62,441 bases of DNA from Pseudomonas endophytica (GTDB lineage: Bacteria > Pseudomonadota > Gammaproteobacteria > Pseudomonadales > Pseudomonadaceae). Under the pieces are notes generated by a model. It did no database searches, had not been told where the DNA came from, and saw only the letters and a program-made list of their open reading frames with translations. Position 1 is the stretch's first letter, and each line of letters opens with the position of its first letter. Position numbers and translations under genes: made by a program. Positions 39,820-48,644 of this stretch are shown piece after piece. Where the stretch lies: contig NZ_LLWH01000057.1 of NCBI RefSeq assembly GCF_001411475.1, positions 1 through 62,441 of the forward strand. Reading direction: 5' to 3'.

Positions 39820-40305
39820 TTACAGCGTTTCGTCTTTCAATTCGCGATAGCGTTGTTCCAGTTCCTGACGGATTAAGCGACGTTGCTTACCCTGAACAAA
39901 ACGACGCTTATCTTCACTGCTCTGCGGCTGCAGAGGCGGCACAGCGGCTGGTTTACGATCGTCATCTACCGCGACCATGGTGAAGAAGCAACTATTACTG
40001 TGGCGCACTGACCGCTCACGAATATTTTCGGTGACCACTTTGATACCGACTTCCATCGAGGTATTGCCGGTGTAGTTGACCGACGCAAGAAAGGTCACCA
40101 GTTCGCCGACATGCACCGGCTCACGAAAAATTACTTGGTCTACCGACAACGTGACCACATAACGCCCTGCATAGCGGCTAGCGCAGGCATAAGCGACTTC
40201 GTCGAGGTACTTGAGTAGGGTTCCACCGTGAACATTGCCAGAAAAGTTGGCCATGTCCGGGGTCATCAAGACCGTCATCGACAATTGGGAGTTTCCGGGT
40301 TCCAT
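39820..40305 (-). CDS. Acyl-CoA thioesterase, hotdog fold
   Basis: A 161-residue YciA/BFIT-type thioesterase hydrolysing acyl-CoA. MEPGNSQLSMTVLMTPDMANFSG is the usual Pseudomonas start. The active-site segment is GNVHGGTLLKYLDEVAYACASRYAG, with the catalytic Asp/Glu in YLDEVA. The frame continues upstream to 40449 without homologous sequence, so I use 40305. The C-terminal tail is charged (RRFVQGKQRRLIRQELEQRYRE). The 290-bp divergent gap to the antiporter gene holds no further gene that I can see. Confidence 0.9.
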   Translation of the reverse strand: MEPGNSQLSMTVLMTPDMANFSGNVHGGTLLKYLDEVAYACASRYAGRYVVTLSVDQVIFREPVHVGELVTFLASVNYTGNTSMEVGIKVVTENIRERSVRHSNSCFFTMVAVDDDRKPAAVPPLQPQSSEDKRRFVQGKQRRLIRQELEQRYRELKDETL

Positions 40306-40595
40306 AGCATCAGGCTCGTGGTTGTGTGGCAGCGTTGGAATGATGAGTATCTCTGCGGATACCTTGTGATTTTTTGAAACAGTTAATAACGGGACGCTGC
40401 TGTTTTGGCTGTCGTCACGCCCTGTCGTATCTGTTTCCATATATTGCACTGGCTTTTAGCCAGAAGTCGCGGTGCTAGCGTGTAAAAGTCCGTTGTGCGG
40501 ACAATCCTATATTTATATCAATCGAGATGCGCAGCTTACCAAGCTGGGTTTGTCGTTTTGTTGCTGGGCAAAAATTTTCTAAGGAGCGTCACGCC

Positions 40596-42356
40596 ATGCA
40601 TGCCATCAGCTTTATCCAGGATTTGGCAGTCATCATGTTGGTCGCAGGCGTGGTGACTATTCTGTTCCACCGGTTCAAGCAGCCGGTGGTATTGGGTTAC
40701 ATCGTGGCTGGTTTCATTATCGGCCCGCACACCCCGCCTTTTGGCTTGATTCACGATGAAGAAACCATCAAAACCTTAGCCGAACTTGGGGTTATTTTTT
40801 TGATGTTTTGCTTGGGGCTGGAATTTAGCCTGCGCAAATTGTTTAAGGTCGGAGCTACAGCGTTTATCGCAGCGTTCATGGAAATTACGCTGATGATCTG
40901 GATCGGTTACGAAATCGGTCGTTGGTTCGACTGGAGTACCATGGACTCGCTGTTTTTGGGCGCGATTTTGGCGATCTCCTCGACCACAATCATCGTTAAA
41001 GCGCTTAACGATCTGAAGATGAAAAACGAGCGATTTGCTCAGCTGATTTTTGGCGTGCTGATTGTTGAGGACATTTTGGGCATTGGGATCATTGCCTTGC
41101 TGTCGAGTATTGCCGTCAGCGGCAGTGTCAGCCCCGAAGAGGTTTTTTCGACGGTCGGCAAGCTGTCACTGTTTATGATCGTGGCGCTGGTGATAGGCAT
41201 TTTGTTGGTGCCGAGAGTGCTGGCCTATGTTGCTCGGTTCGAGAGCAACGAAATGCTACTGATTACCGTGCTGGGGCTGTGTTTCGGCTTTTGCCTGCTG
41301 GTGGTCAGGCTGGAATACAGCATGGTACTGGGAGCCTTCTTGATCGGTGCGATCATGGCCGAGTCGCGTCAGCTACTGAAAATCGAACGCTTGATAGAGC
41401 CTGTACGTGATCTGTTCAGCGCCATCTTTTTTGTCGCCATCGGGCTGATGCTCGACCCTGTGATTTTGTTGGAATATGCGCTACCGATCGTGGTGATCAC
41501 CATCGCCGTGGTGCTGGGCAAGATGCTGTCCTGTGGGCTTGGCGCATTTATCGCAGGTAATGACGGACGAACCTCTCTGCGGGTTGGGATGGGGCTTTCG
41601 CAGATTGGAGAGTTCTCATTCATCATTGCGGCGCTGGGCATGACCTTACAGGTCACCAGCAGCTTCCTGTACCCCGTAGCGGTCGCTGTATCGGTTCTGA
41701 CTACCTTGATGACGCCTTACCTGATTCGGGCCGCAGATCCGCTCTCGCTCAAGCTAGCGCACGTTGTGCCAAAGCGTGTTTCTCGGGTTTTTGGGTTGTA
41801 TGGCGAATGGTTGCGCAGCATTCAGCCGCAAGGTGAGGGCGCCTTACTCGCCGCAATGATCCGTAAAATATTGCTACAGGTGGGCGTTAACTTGGCTTTG
41901 GTTATCGCTATCTTCTTTGCGGGCGGCTATTTCGCCCCGCGGATCGCGAGTTATCTACAGGGCTGGATTCTAGAGCCAGGCTGGCAAAAAGCGATGATTT
42001 GGGGCTTTGCTTTGTTGCTGTCGCTGCCATTCTTAATCGCGGCCTATCGCAAGCTTAAAGCGCTGTCGATGTTGCTGGCGGAAATGGGCGTTAAGCCGGA
42101 AATGGCTGGCAGGCACACCCAGCGCGTTCGTCGGGTGATCGCCGAAGTAATTCCGATTTTGTCGTTGTTGATGATTTTTCTGCTGCTGTCGGCTCTGTCA
42201 GCGAGCATATTGCCCACCAATGAGTTGCTAATCGTGATTGCGGTGGTGGCGGCGGGGGTTGCAGCGGTGTTGTGGCGTTGGTTTGTGCGCATTCATACGC
42301 GTATGCAGGTCGCGTTACTGGAGACGCTGGATAACCACAAGGAGGGCGGGCACTAA
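40596..42356 (+). CDS. Kef-type cation:proton antiporter
   Basis: A 586-residue CPA2 monovalent cation/proton antiporter. About 12 membrane segments run from residue ~5 to ~385 (VVLGYIVAGFIIGPHTPP, FGVLIVEDILGIGIIALL, GMGLSQIGEFSFIIAALGM). Two or three further segments and basic loops follow at ~430-575. There is no TrkA-N nucleotide-binding domain, unlike E. coli KefB/C, so gating must differ. AAGGAG (40581-40586) supports the ATG at 40596 over the upstream in-frame ATG. K+ or Na+ as substrate cannot be decided. It is followed by a REP element. Confidence 0.88.
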   Translation: MHAISFIQDLAVIMLVAGVVTILFHRFKQPVVLGYIVAGFIIGPHTPPFGLIHDEETIKTLAELGVIFLMFCLGLEFSLRKLFKVGATAFIAAFMEITLMIWIGYEIGRWFDWSTMDSLFLGAILAISSTTIIVKALNDLKMKNERFAQLIFGVLIVEDILGIGIIALLSSIAVSGSVSPEEVFSTVGKLSLFMIVALVIGILLVPRVLAYVARFESNEMLLITVLGLCFGFCLLVVRLEYSMVLGAFLIGAIMAESRQLLKIERLIEPVRDLFSAIFFVAIGLMLDPVILLEYALPIVVITIAVVLGKMLSCGLGAFIAGNDGRTSLRVGMGLSQIGEFSFIIAALGMTLQVTSSFLYPVAVAVSVLTTLMTPYLIRAADPLSLKLAHVVPKRVSRVFGLYGEWLRSIQPQGEGALLAAMIRKILLQVGVNLALVIAIFFAGGYFAPRIASYLQGWILEPGWQKAMIWGFALLLSLPFLIAAYRKLKALSMLLAEMGVKPEMAGRHTQRVRRVIAEVIPILSLLMIFLLLSALSASILPTNELLIVIAVVAAGVAAVLWRWFVRIHTRMQVALLETLDNHKEGGH

Positions 42357-42396
42357 CCTGAGTTGCTGCGACAGCAACCGGCGCTGCTGTTGCTTC

Positions 42397-42484
42397 CTGT
42401 AGGAGCAGCCGGTCGACGCTCGATTGCTCGCGATCTTTTGAGCATTAAAAAACAAAAGATCGCAGCCTACGGCAGCTCCTACAG
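42397..42484. repeat. REP element pair (REPIN-like)
   Basis: CTGTAGGAGCAGCCGGTCGA at the left and CAGCCTACGGCAGCTCCTAC at the right form a long inverted arrangement around a GATC...GATC centre. The internal GGTCGACGCTCGATTGCTCG is shared with the copy at 24998-25077. Confidence 0.8.
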
Positions 42485-42578
42485 TCCATCTTTGTGATCT
42501 TTTTTGTGTCGTCACTTGGATGCACCGATGCTGGCGCGCATTTAGCTTGAGAACACAGTTGCTACTGTTTCGTTGGGA

Positions 42579-43001
42579 TTAGCTCTCCAGCCAGACGTCC
42601 CGTGCCCAGTGCCAGACAGACTCCCAAGTTTCTTCAGTCAGTAGCTCTTCTTCGCCAGACCACAGCACCACGGTGCCGTCTTCTTCGACGCAGTAGTAGT
42701 CGTCGCCGTCTTGGCAGATCGGGATCAGGCTGCGGTCAACACCGGCATCCCAAGCGTTAGCTGCCACATCCGGTAGGTAAGTATGCGACTGAGGGTCGGT
42801 CACTGTGACCGGCTCCAGACTGCCGTACACAACGTCGCTAACCGTCAGCAAAAATTCTCTGAAGACGAAAGGAATGTCGATGAACAGTTGTTCTTCGATT
42901 TCGACCAGTTGGTCTTCGTCAGGCAGTTCCAGAGGAACAGGCACAGGTTCGTTGGCTTCACGCAATTGTTCGATAATTTCTTCCACGACCTCAATCCTCA
43001 T
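42579..43001 (-). CDS. SMI1/KNR4 family protein
   Basis: A 140-residue very acidic protein with the SUKH/SMI1 core LPDEDQLVEIEEQLFIDIPFVFREFLLTVSDVVYGSLEPVTVTD and aromatic C-terminal motifs (DYYCVEEDGTVVLWS, ESVWHWARDVWLES). Some SUKH proteins are immunity proteins for contact-dependent toxins. No toxin gene is adjacent here, so a housekeeping role is equally possible. ATG at 43001. The gene lies downstream of the Tim44-domain gene but is separated from it by a terminator. Confidence 0.8.
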   Translation of the reverse strand: MRIEVVEEIIEQLREANEPVPVPLELPDEDQLVEIEEQLFIDIPFVFREFLLTVSDVVYGSLEPVTVTDPQSHTYLPDVAANAWDAGVDRSLIPICQDGDDYYCVEEDGTVVLWSGEEELLTEETWESVWHWARDVWLES

Positions 43002-43070
43002 ACTCTATATGGCGCGGTTTATATGACGCGCTTTATACATTAGCTGGTAACGCGTGTAATCGTGAAATGC

Positions 43071-43096
43071 AAAGCCCCGGACAAGTCCGGGGCTTT
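43071..43096 (-). terminator. Rho-independent terminator of the Tim44-domain gene
   Basis: AAAGCCCCGGAC-AA-GTCCGGGGCTTT is a 12-bp perfect inverted repeat. Reading on the minus strand it lies 27 bp after the stop of the Tim44-domain gene. Confidence 0.8.
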
Positions 43097-43122
43097 GGTT
43101 ACAACATGTGATGCCTGAGGGA

Positions 43123-43974
43123 TCAGCCGTTCTGGCGGATACCGGCAACCAGCCAAGGCTGGTTCTCGCCTTGTGGGCGCTCCATGTTCCAGCTTTCGCT
43201 GAACGCTTCGCCTTGGTCGAAACGCGAGTTTTTCGATACGCCGCTGAAGGTCAGAGTCGCGATCGTTTTGTCGGCGCGATCATCTACACCTTCAAGCTGT
43301 ACCTGCAGGTCGTCGATGTAAGTCGACTGGAAGCCGTCGCCCAGCTCAGCACGCTCGCGCTTGAGGAACTCAAGCATTTGCGGGGTCACGAACTCGGAGA
43401 TTTTATCCATTTCGTTGGCATCCCAATGCTGTTGCAGGGATTGGAAATGATTACGCGCAGCGTCCAAGAAGCTCTGCTCGTTGAACCACGCCGGTGCGTT
43501 GATCACCGGGCGAGCAGCAGGTGCGGCAGAACCGCCAAAGATCGAGCCCATTGCTGGCTTTTGCTCGAATACTTCGCGTTGCATTGGCGCGTGGCCGGCT
43601 GGCGCCATGTCAGCTTGTTGCTTGCGGCGACGAGCGGAAATGAAGCGGAAGATCAGGAAGGCGATGACCGCCATGATCAAGATGTCGAAGAACTGCATGC
43701 CCTGGAAGCCATCGCCCATGAACATGGAGGCCAGTAGGCCGCCAGCCGCGAGGCCAGCCAGAGGGCCAAGCCAGCGGGAAGCACCGCCGGCTTTAGCAGC
43801 TGCGCCTGCAGCGCCTGCGGCAGCAGCAGGAGCTGCAGCTGGAGCGGCTTGACGAGTTTGGTGGCTCGGCGCTGCACCTGCGCTTTTGCCGCCGCCGAAG
43901 CGCTTGGCGTTCGCGTCGATGCTCATCGTTAAACCGATGCACAGCGCCATGGCGATGCTAAGAAAACGTTTCAT
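43123..43974 (-). CDS. Tim44 domain-containing exported/membrane protein
   Basis: A 283-residue protein. MKRFLSIAMALCIGLTMSIDANA is a signal peptide. A long Ala/Gly/Pro-rich region (~35-65) follows, then two hydrophobic segments (WLGPLAGLAAGGLLASMFMG; FFDILIMAVIAFLIFRFI) and a basic stretch (SARRRKQQ). The C-terminal ~120 residues form a Tim44/TIM14-like cystatin-type fold (AFSESWNMERP). It probably sits in the inner membrane. Function in bacteria is unknown. The start at 43974 is chosen over 43989 for the signal peptide. Confidence 0.85.
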   Translation of the reverse strand: MKRFLSIAMALCIGLTMSIDANAKRFGGGKSAGAAPSHQTRQAAPAAAPAAAAGAAGAAAKAGGASRWLGPLAGLAAGGLLASMFMGDGFQGMQFFDILIMAVIAFLIFRFISARRRKQQADMAPAGHAPMQREVFEQKPAMGSIFGGSAAPAARPVINAPAWFNEQSFLDAARNHFQSLQQHWDANEMDKISEFVTPQMLEFLKRERAELGDGFQSTYIDDLQVQLEGVDDRADKTIATLTFSGVSKNSRFDQGEAFSESWNMERPQGENQPWLVAGIRQNG

Positions 43975-44103
43975 AAAGGGGGTTCCCATTTGTGGATGAC
44001 ACGCGCGCCATGTTGCACAGGTGAGGTGTGACTGGCTAGTAGTGAAATGTTTCGGGCTTTTGCCTAATTAGGCGTAGGAGGAGTCCTACAATTGAGTAAT
44101 ACC

Positions 44104-44171
44104 TGTAAGAGCGAGCTTGTGTCGCGATCTTTTGAATGTTTAAAAGATCGCGGCACAAGCTCGCTCTTACA
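44104..44171. repeat. REP element, near-perfect 30-bp inverted repeat
   Basis: A 30-bp arm beginning TGTAAGAGCGAGCTTGTG is matched by an inverted 30-bp arm ending CACAAGCTCGCTCTTACA, with an 8-nt centre and one mismatch. It lies between uvrD and the Tim44-domain gene and could fold into a very long hairpin at the end of the uvrD transcript. Confidence 0.8.
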
Positions 44172-44183
44172 CAGGGTGTTCCT

Positions 44184-46364
44184 TCAGATTGCCTCTAGCT
44201 TGGCGTAGCCCATCATCAGCCACTTGCTACCATCAGGGAAGTTCACCTGCACCCGTGCTTGTGCGCCCGCGCCTTCAAAATTAAGGATCACGCCTTCACC
44301 AAAAACGGCGTGCTTAACCAATTGGCCGAGTTTGAATTCGGTTTCCGGAATGTCCGAACCGCCAAACAGTGTACTTGCCCCTTGCTTCTGACCACCGAAA
44401 GGGCGACTGACACTGTTTGACAGACGCACTTCTTGGATCAGACCTTTTGGTATTTCACGGACGAAGCGCGAAACCTTGTTGTAGGTTTCTGCACCATAAA
44501 GGCGTCGGGTTTCTGCATAGGTCATCACCAGATTGTGCATCGCTCGGGTAATGCCCACATAGGCCAGCCGACGCTCCTCCTCAAGACGGCCAGGTTCTTC
44601 CAAGCTCATCTTGTGCGGGAACAAGCCTTCTTCCATGCCCACTAGGAACACATACGGGAACTCCAAACCTTTGGCGCTGTGCAGCGTCATCAGCTGAATG
44701 CCGTCTTCATGGTCTTCGGCCTGAGTATCACCGGCTTCCAACGACGCATGACCCAAGAAGGCTGCTAAAGGTGACAGTTCTTCGTCTTCTTCAGCGCTTT
44801 CGAAGTTGCGCGCCGCGCTCACCAGCTCCTCAAGGTTTTCTACCCGAGCCTGGCCTTTTTCGCCTTTTTCCGCCTCGTGGTAGGCAATCAGCCCACTTTG
44901 TTCGATTACGGTTTGGGTCATCAGGTGCAGCGGCTGATCCATGACTTTGGCTGCCAAGTTCTCGATCAGCTCAATAAAGCCTGCGATGGCGCCAGAGGCC
45001 CGACCGGGCAAGGCTTTGTTGGCGATCAGCAAGCGCATGGCCTCCCACATCGACACATTGCTGTGCCGTGCGTGTTCGCGAATAGCCTCGACTGTTTTTT
45101 CACCGATCCCACGCGCTGGCACATTGATCACTCGTTCCAGTGCGGCATCATTGCCGCGGCCTTCGAGCAAGCGCAAATAGGCCATCGCGTTTTTAATTTC
45201 TGCGCGTTCAAAGAAGCGCTGACCGCCATAAATGCGGTAGGGGATGCGCTCGCGCAGCAACGCCTCTTCGAGTACCCGCGATTGGGCGTTGGAGCGATAC
45301 AAAATAGCGATGTCGTTGCGCGCAAGGCCGGTGTTCAGAGCGCTCTGAATGGTTTCGACCACATAGCGTGCTTCATCATGTTCGTTGAAGGCGGCGTACA
45401 AATTGATCGCTTCGCCATCACTGCCATCGGTCCACAGCTCTTTGCCCATGCGTCCGCTGTTGTTAGCAATTAGGGCGTTGGCGGCTTTGAGGATGCCCGC
45501 CGTAGAGCGATAGTTTTGCTCCAGACGAATGGTTTCGGCGTCCGGGAAGTCGGTCGAGTACTGGTAGATGTTCTCAATCTTGGCGCCGCGCCAGCCGTAA
45601 ATCGACTGATCGTCATCGCCCACCACCATCAAGCTGTCGCCACCTTTAGCCAGTAGCCGCAGCCACGCGTATTGCACGGCGTTGGTGTCTTGGAACTCGT
45701 CGACGAGAATGTGTCGGAAGCGTTTTTGATAATGCTCGAGCAAGCCCGGGTGGTCGCGCCACAAATCGAGGGCACGCAGCAGCAGTTCAGAAAAGTCGAT
45801 CACACCTGCGCGCAGGCACGCGGCCTCATAGGCTTCATAAATGCTGCGCATGGTGCCCAGGAACAAATCGCCGCTGGCTTGAATATGTTGTGGGCGCAGA
45901 CCTTCGTCTTTCTGGCCGTTGATAAACCACTGTGCCTGACGCACTGGCCAGCGCTGTTCATCCAGCCCCAGCTCGCGAATCACACGTTTGACCAAACGTT
46001 GTTGGTCATCACTGTCGAGAATCTGGAAAGTCTGGCTCAAACCGGCTTCTTGCCAGTGAGCCCGAAGCAGGCGGTGCGCCAGGCCGTGGAATGTGCCGAC
46101 CCACATGCCGGCCGGGTTGATACCCATGAGCTGCTCAATACGATGACGCATCTCGGCAGCGGCCTTGTTGGTGAACGTCACCGACAGCACGGAGTGTGGG
46201 GACGCGTTTTCGACTTGGATCAACCAAGCGATACGGTGCACCAGCACACGGGTTTTGCCGGAACCTGCGCCGGCCAGAACCAACTGACGGCCAATACTGG
46301 CCGTGACGGCCTGACGTTGGGCATCGTTGAGGGAATTTAACAAGAGAGAGAGATCTTCGCGCAT
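44184..46364 (-). CDS. uvrD: DNA helicase II UvrD
   Basis: A 726-residue SF1A helicase for nucleotide excision and mismatch repair. Walker A AGAGSGKTR is at 31-39. Motif II is ILVDEFQDTNAVQYAW, motif III GDDDQSIYGWRGA, motif IV RLEQNYRS, and motif V/VI LMTLHSAKGLEFPYVFLVGMEEGLFPH and EEERRLAYVGITRA. The C-terminal Tudor-like tail (KLGQLVKHAVFGEGVILNFEG) that binds RNA polymerase and UvrB is present. Full length, monocistronic. Confidence 0.97.
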   Translation of the reverse strand: MREDLSLLLNSLNDAQRQAVTASIGRQLVLAGAGSGKTRVLVHRIAWLIQVENASPHSVLSVTFTNKAAAEMRHRIEQLMGINPAGMWVGTFHGLAHRLLRAHWQEAGLSQTFQILDSDDQQRLVKRVIRELGLDEQRWPVRQAQWFINGQKDEGLRPQHIQASGDLFLGTMRSIYEAYEAACLRAGVIDFSELLLRALDLWRDHPGLLEHYQKRFRHILVDEFQDTNAVQYAWLRLLAKGGDSLMVVGDDDQSIYGWRGAKIENIYQYSTDFPDAETIRLEQNYRSTAGILKAANALIANNSGRMGKELWTDGSDGEAINLYAAFNEHDEARYVVETIQSALNTGLARNDIAILYRSNAQSRVLEEALLRERIPYRIYGGQRFFERAEIKNAMAYLRLLEGRGNDAALERVINVPARGIGEKTVEAIREHARHSNVSMWEAMRLLIANKALPGRASGAIAGFIELIENLAAKVMDQPLHLMTQTVIEQSGLIAYHEAEKGEKGQARVENLEELVSAARNFESAEEDEELSPLAAFLGHASLEAGDTQAEDHEDGIQLMTLHSAKGLEFPYVFLVGMEEGLFPHKMSLEEPGRLEEERRLAYVGITRAMHNLVMTYAETRRLYGAETYNKVSRFVREIPKGLIQEVRLSNSVSRPFGGQKQGASTLFGGSDIPETEFKLGQLVKHAVFGEGVILNFEGAGAQARVQVNFPDGSKWLMMGYAKLEAI

Positions 46365-46601
46365 GGCGCATTCTAGGGTGCTGGCTCAAACCGGGCAAAC
46401 CCCAATCCAGTTCTGTCTGGCCGTCTGTCGCGGCTTTAGACTGAACGTCAAAAAAGAGTGTCGACACGCCAAGAGGCTGGCGTATTAGTTAAGTGCAAAA
46501 AAATCGTCTATTTTTTGACATCTCTTCGTTTGGTCGTGGGCATCGCTTGTGTATGCTCAGGCGACTTTTTGGCTCTTCTCCCTTAAATAAGAACGTTGCC
46601 G

Positions 46602-48488
46602 ATGAATCAGAGTTTTACCTCGTTGGGGATTAATTCCGGCTTAGGGTTTGGGATTCTTCTGGCGCTGCTAGGTGCGTTTATCTGGCAAATCAATCTGGTT
46701 ATTCAGCGTCGCAAAGAACGTCTCGAGCACCATAAGGGCTTGTTCCTAGACTTGCAGCAAGCCAATGTGCGCAGTGAACATTTGAACGCAGAGCTCGCCC
46801 GCGAGGTTGAGCAGCGTCGGCTGGCTTCGACGGTATTTGAGGCGGCCAGCGAAGGTATTGTCATTCTTGACCCCTCCTACAAAATGCTGGCGGTCAATCA
46901 GGCGTTCAGTCGGATCAGTGGTTATGCGGTTGCAGAGCTGGTCGAGCGCAGAGTCGATGAGTTGGCCTGTACGCGGGATGCGAGTAGGCATTTCACGATC
47001 ATCCAGGCTTCGCTCAATGAGCACGATAATTGGCAGGGTGAGCTGGTCGAAAACCGCAAAAACGGCGAGCTTTATCCTCAGTGGCTGCAACTTAAGGTGG
47101 TGCGTGACAGTGCCGGTAGAGTTAGCCATATCGTGGCTTTTATCACGGACCTCTCGGCGCGGCGTCTTGCTGAAGCGCGGGAACGTCATTTGACACATTT
47201 TGACGAATTGACGGGTCTGGCTAATCGTTTGTTGTTCAAAGAGCGCCTAGAAGAGGCCAATCAGCGTATTCGCCAAGGCACTTCGCGTAATTTAGCACTG
47301 CTGCATATCGACCTTGATCGCTTCAAGCTGCTCAATGACAGCTTAGGGCCAGAGTTGGCAGATCAAGTGCTGCAAAAAATCACTCGACGTCTGACTAAGG
47401 CGCTGCCAGAGGCCGACACGATTGCGCGGATCTCCAGTGATGAGTTCGCCGTGTTATTCGATGCGTACGGCAGCCTGACCAGTCTGGCGCGGGTTGCTAC
47501 CCGGCTACTGGGCAAACTGAGCCGACCGTTAGTCATTGATGGCCATGAGTTAGTCATCAGCGCATCAATAGGTATCAGTCTGTTACCAGACAGCGCTCAA
47601 GATACCGCGCGGTTGGTCAGCCAAGCCAATAAAGCCATGCGCCAGGCCAAACACATGGGTGGCGGGACTTTTCAGTTTTTCAGCTATAGCCTGCAACACA
47701 GCACCCTTGAGCGTTTGCAGCTAGAAAATCAACTGCGCAAGGCTATTGCCGAGCGCCAGCTCAGTGTTTTTTATCAGCCCAAACTCTGTCTGAAAACAGG
47801 GCGTCTAAATGCTGCTGAAGCCTTAGTGCGCTGGGATCATCCGCAGTTGGGTAGCGTATCGCCGAGCGACTTTATCTCGCTGGCTGAGGAAACTGGCTTG
47901 ATCAGCCTGATCGGTGAGTTCGTACTGCGTGAAGCGTGCTCACAAGCCGCTGAGTGGCAGCGTGCGGGGCTGGCGCCGATTCGGGTGTCGGTCAACCTGT
48001 CAGGTCAGCAGTTGCGTCAAGGCAACCTGGTCAGCCTGGTGCGCCAAGTACTTGAAGACACCGGGCTAACGCCGCATAACTTGGAGCTTGAATTAACGGA
48101 GAGTCAGTTACTCGACAATGTTGAGTTCGTGATTGCCACCTTCCAGCAACTGCACGCGTTGGGTGTGAAGCTGGCCATTGATGATTTTGGTACGGGCCAC
48201 TCTTCGCTCAGTTATCTCAAGCGTTTTGCTGTGGACTACGTAAAAATCGACCAGATTTTTATCCGTGGCGTTGGCAGCTGTGTAGAAGACGATGCCATCA
48301 CCAAGGCGATTATTGCCATGGCCCATAGCCTTGACTTGAAAGTGGTGGCCGAGGGTGTTGAAAACGAGGTGCAACTGGATTTTTTAAAGGCGCAACAGTG
48401 CGATGAAGTGCAGGGTTTCTTGATCAGCAGCCCGACGAATGCCCTAGCCATGGGGGATTTATTGCGTGCTGGAAGCGCTATTGGGTAG
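46602..48488 (+). CDS. PAS-GGDEF-EAL protein, degenerate GGDEF
   Basis: A 628-residue membrane-anchored cyclic-di-GMP protein. One N-terminal membrane helix (~10-34) is followed by a coiled coil (~35-75), a PAS domain (~75-190), a GGDEF domain (~200-360) and an EAL domain (~375-625). The GGDEF active-site loop reads RISSDEF (SSDEF at 278-282), so cyclase activity is unlikely. The EAL site is intact (EALVRW at 406-411, ELTES, DDFGTGHSSLSYL, DYVKID), so it should hydrolyse c-di-GMP. The ATG at 46602 is used; TTG at 46596 is an alternative. Confidence 0.9.
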   Translation: MNQSFTSLGINSGLGFGILLALLGAFIWQINLVIQRRKERLEHHKGLFLDLQQANVRSEHLNAELAREVEQRRLASTVFEAASEGIVILDPSYKMLAVNQAFSRISGYAVAELVERRVDELACTRDASRHFTIIQASLNEHDNWQGELVENRKNGELYPQWLQLKVVRDSAGRVSHIVAFITDLSARRLAEARERHLTHFDELTGLANRLLFKERLEEANQRIRQGTSRNLALLHIDLDRFKLLNDSLGPELADQVLQKITRRLTKALPEADTIARISSDEFAVLFDAYGSLTSLARVATRLLGKLSRPLVIDGHELVISASIGISLLPDSAQDTARLVSQANKAMRQAKHMGGGTFQFFSYSLQHSTLERLQLENQLRKAIAERQLSVFYQPKLCLKTGRLNAAEALVRWDHPQLGSVSPSDFISLAEETGLISLIGEFVLREACSQAAEWQRAGLAPIRVSVNLSGQQLRQGNLVSLVRQVLEDTGLTPHNLELELTESQLLDNVEFVIATFQQLHALGVKLAIDDFGTGHSSLSYLKRFAVDYVKIDQIFIRGVGSCVEDDAITKAIIAMAHSLDLKVVAEGVENEVQLDFLKAQQCDEVQGFLISSPTNALAMGDLLRAGSAIG

Positions 48489-48578
48489 TGGTAAAAAAAG
48501 CGGCAAGCCTTAGAAACACGGCATTTGATGATTGTCATGGCCGTTGTAACAACGTATTGGCTGGGCAAAAAACGAATT

Positions 48579-48597
48579 CTTGTAGTATAACTACAAG
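48579..48597. promoter_or_regulatory. Palindromic operator upstream of the HexR-like gene
   Basis: CTTGTAGT-ATA-ACTACAAG is a perfect 8-bp inverted repeat. It contains TGTA-N7-TACA, the architecture reported for gammaproteobacterial HexR sites. It ends 47 bp before the start of a HexR-like regulator, suggesting autoregulation. Confidence 0.6.
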
Positions 48598-48644
48598 ATT
48601 GCTACATCCCCGGCGCCCGCCGCTTCCAGACCGAGTCCTGCCTT

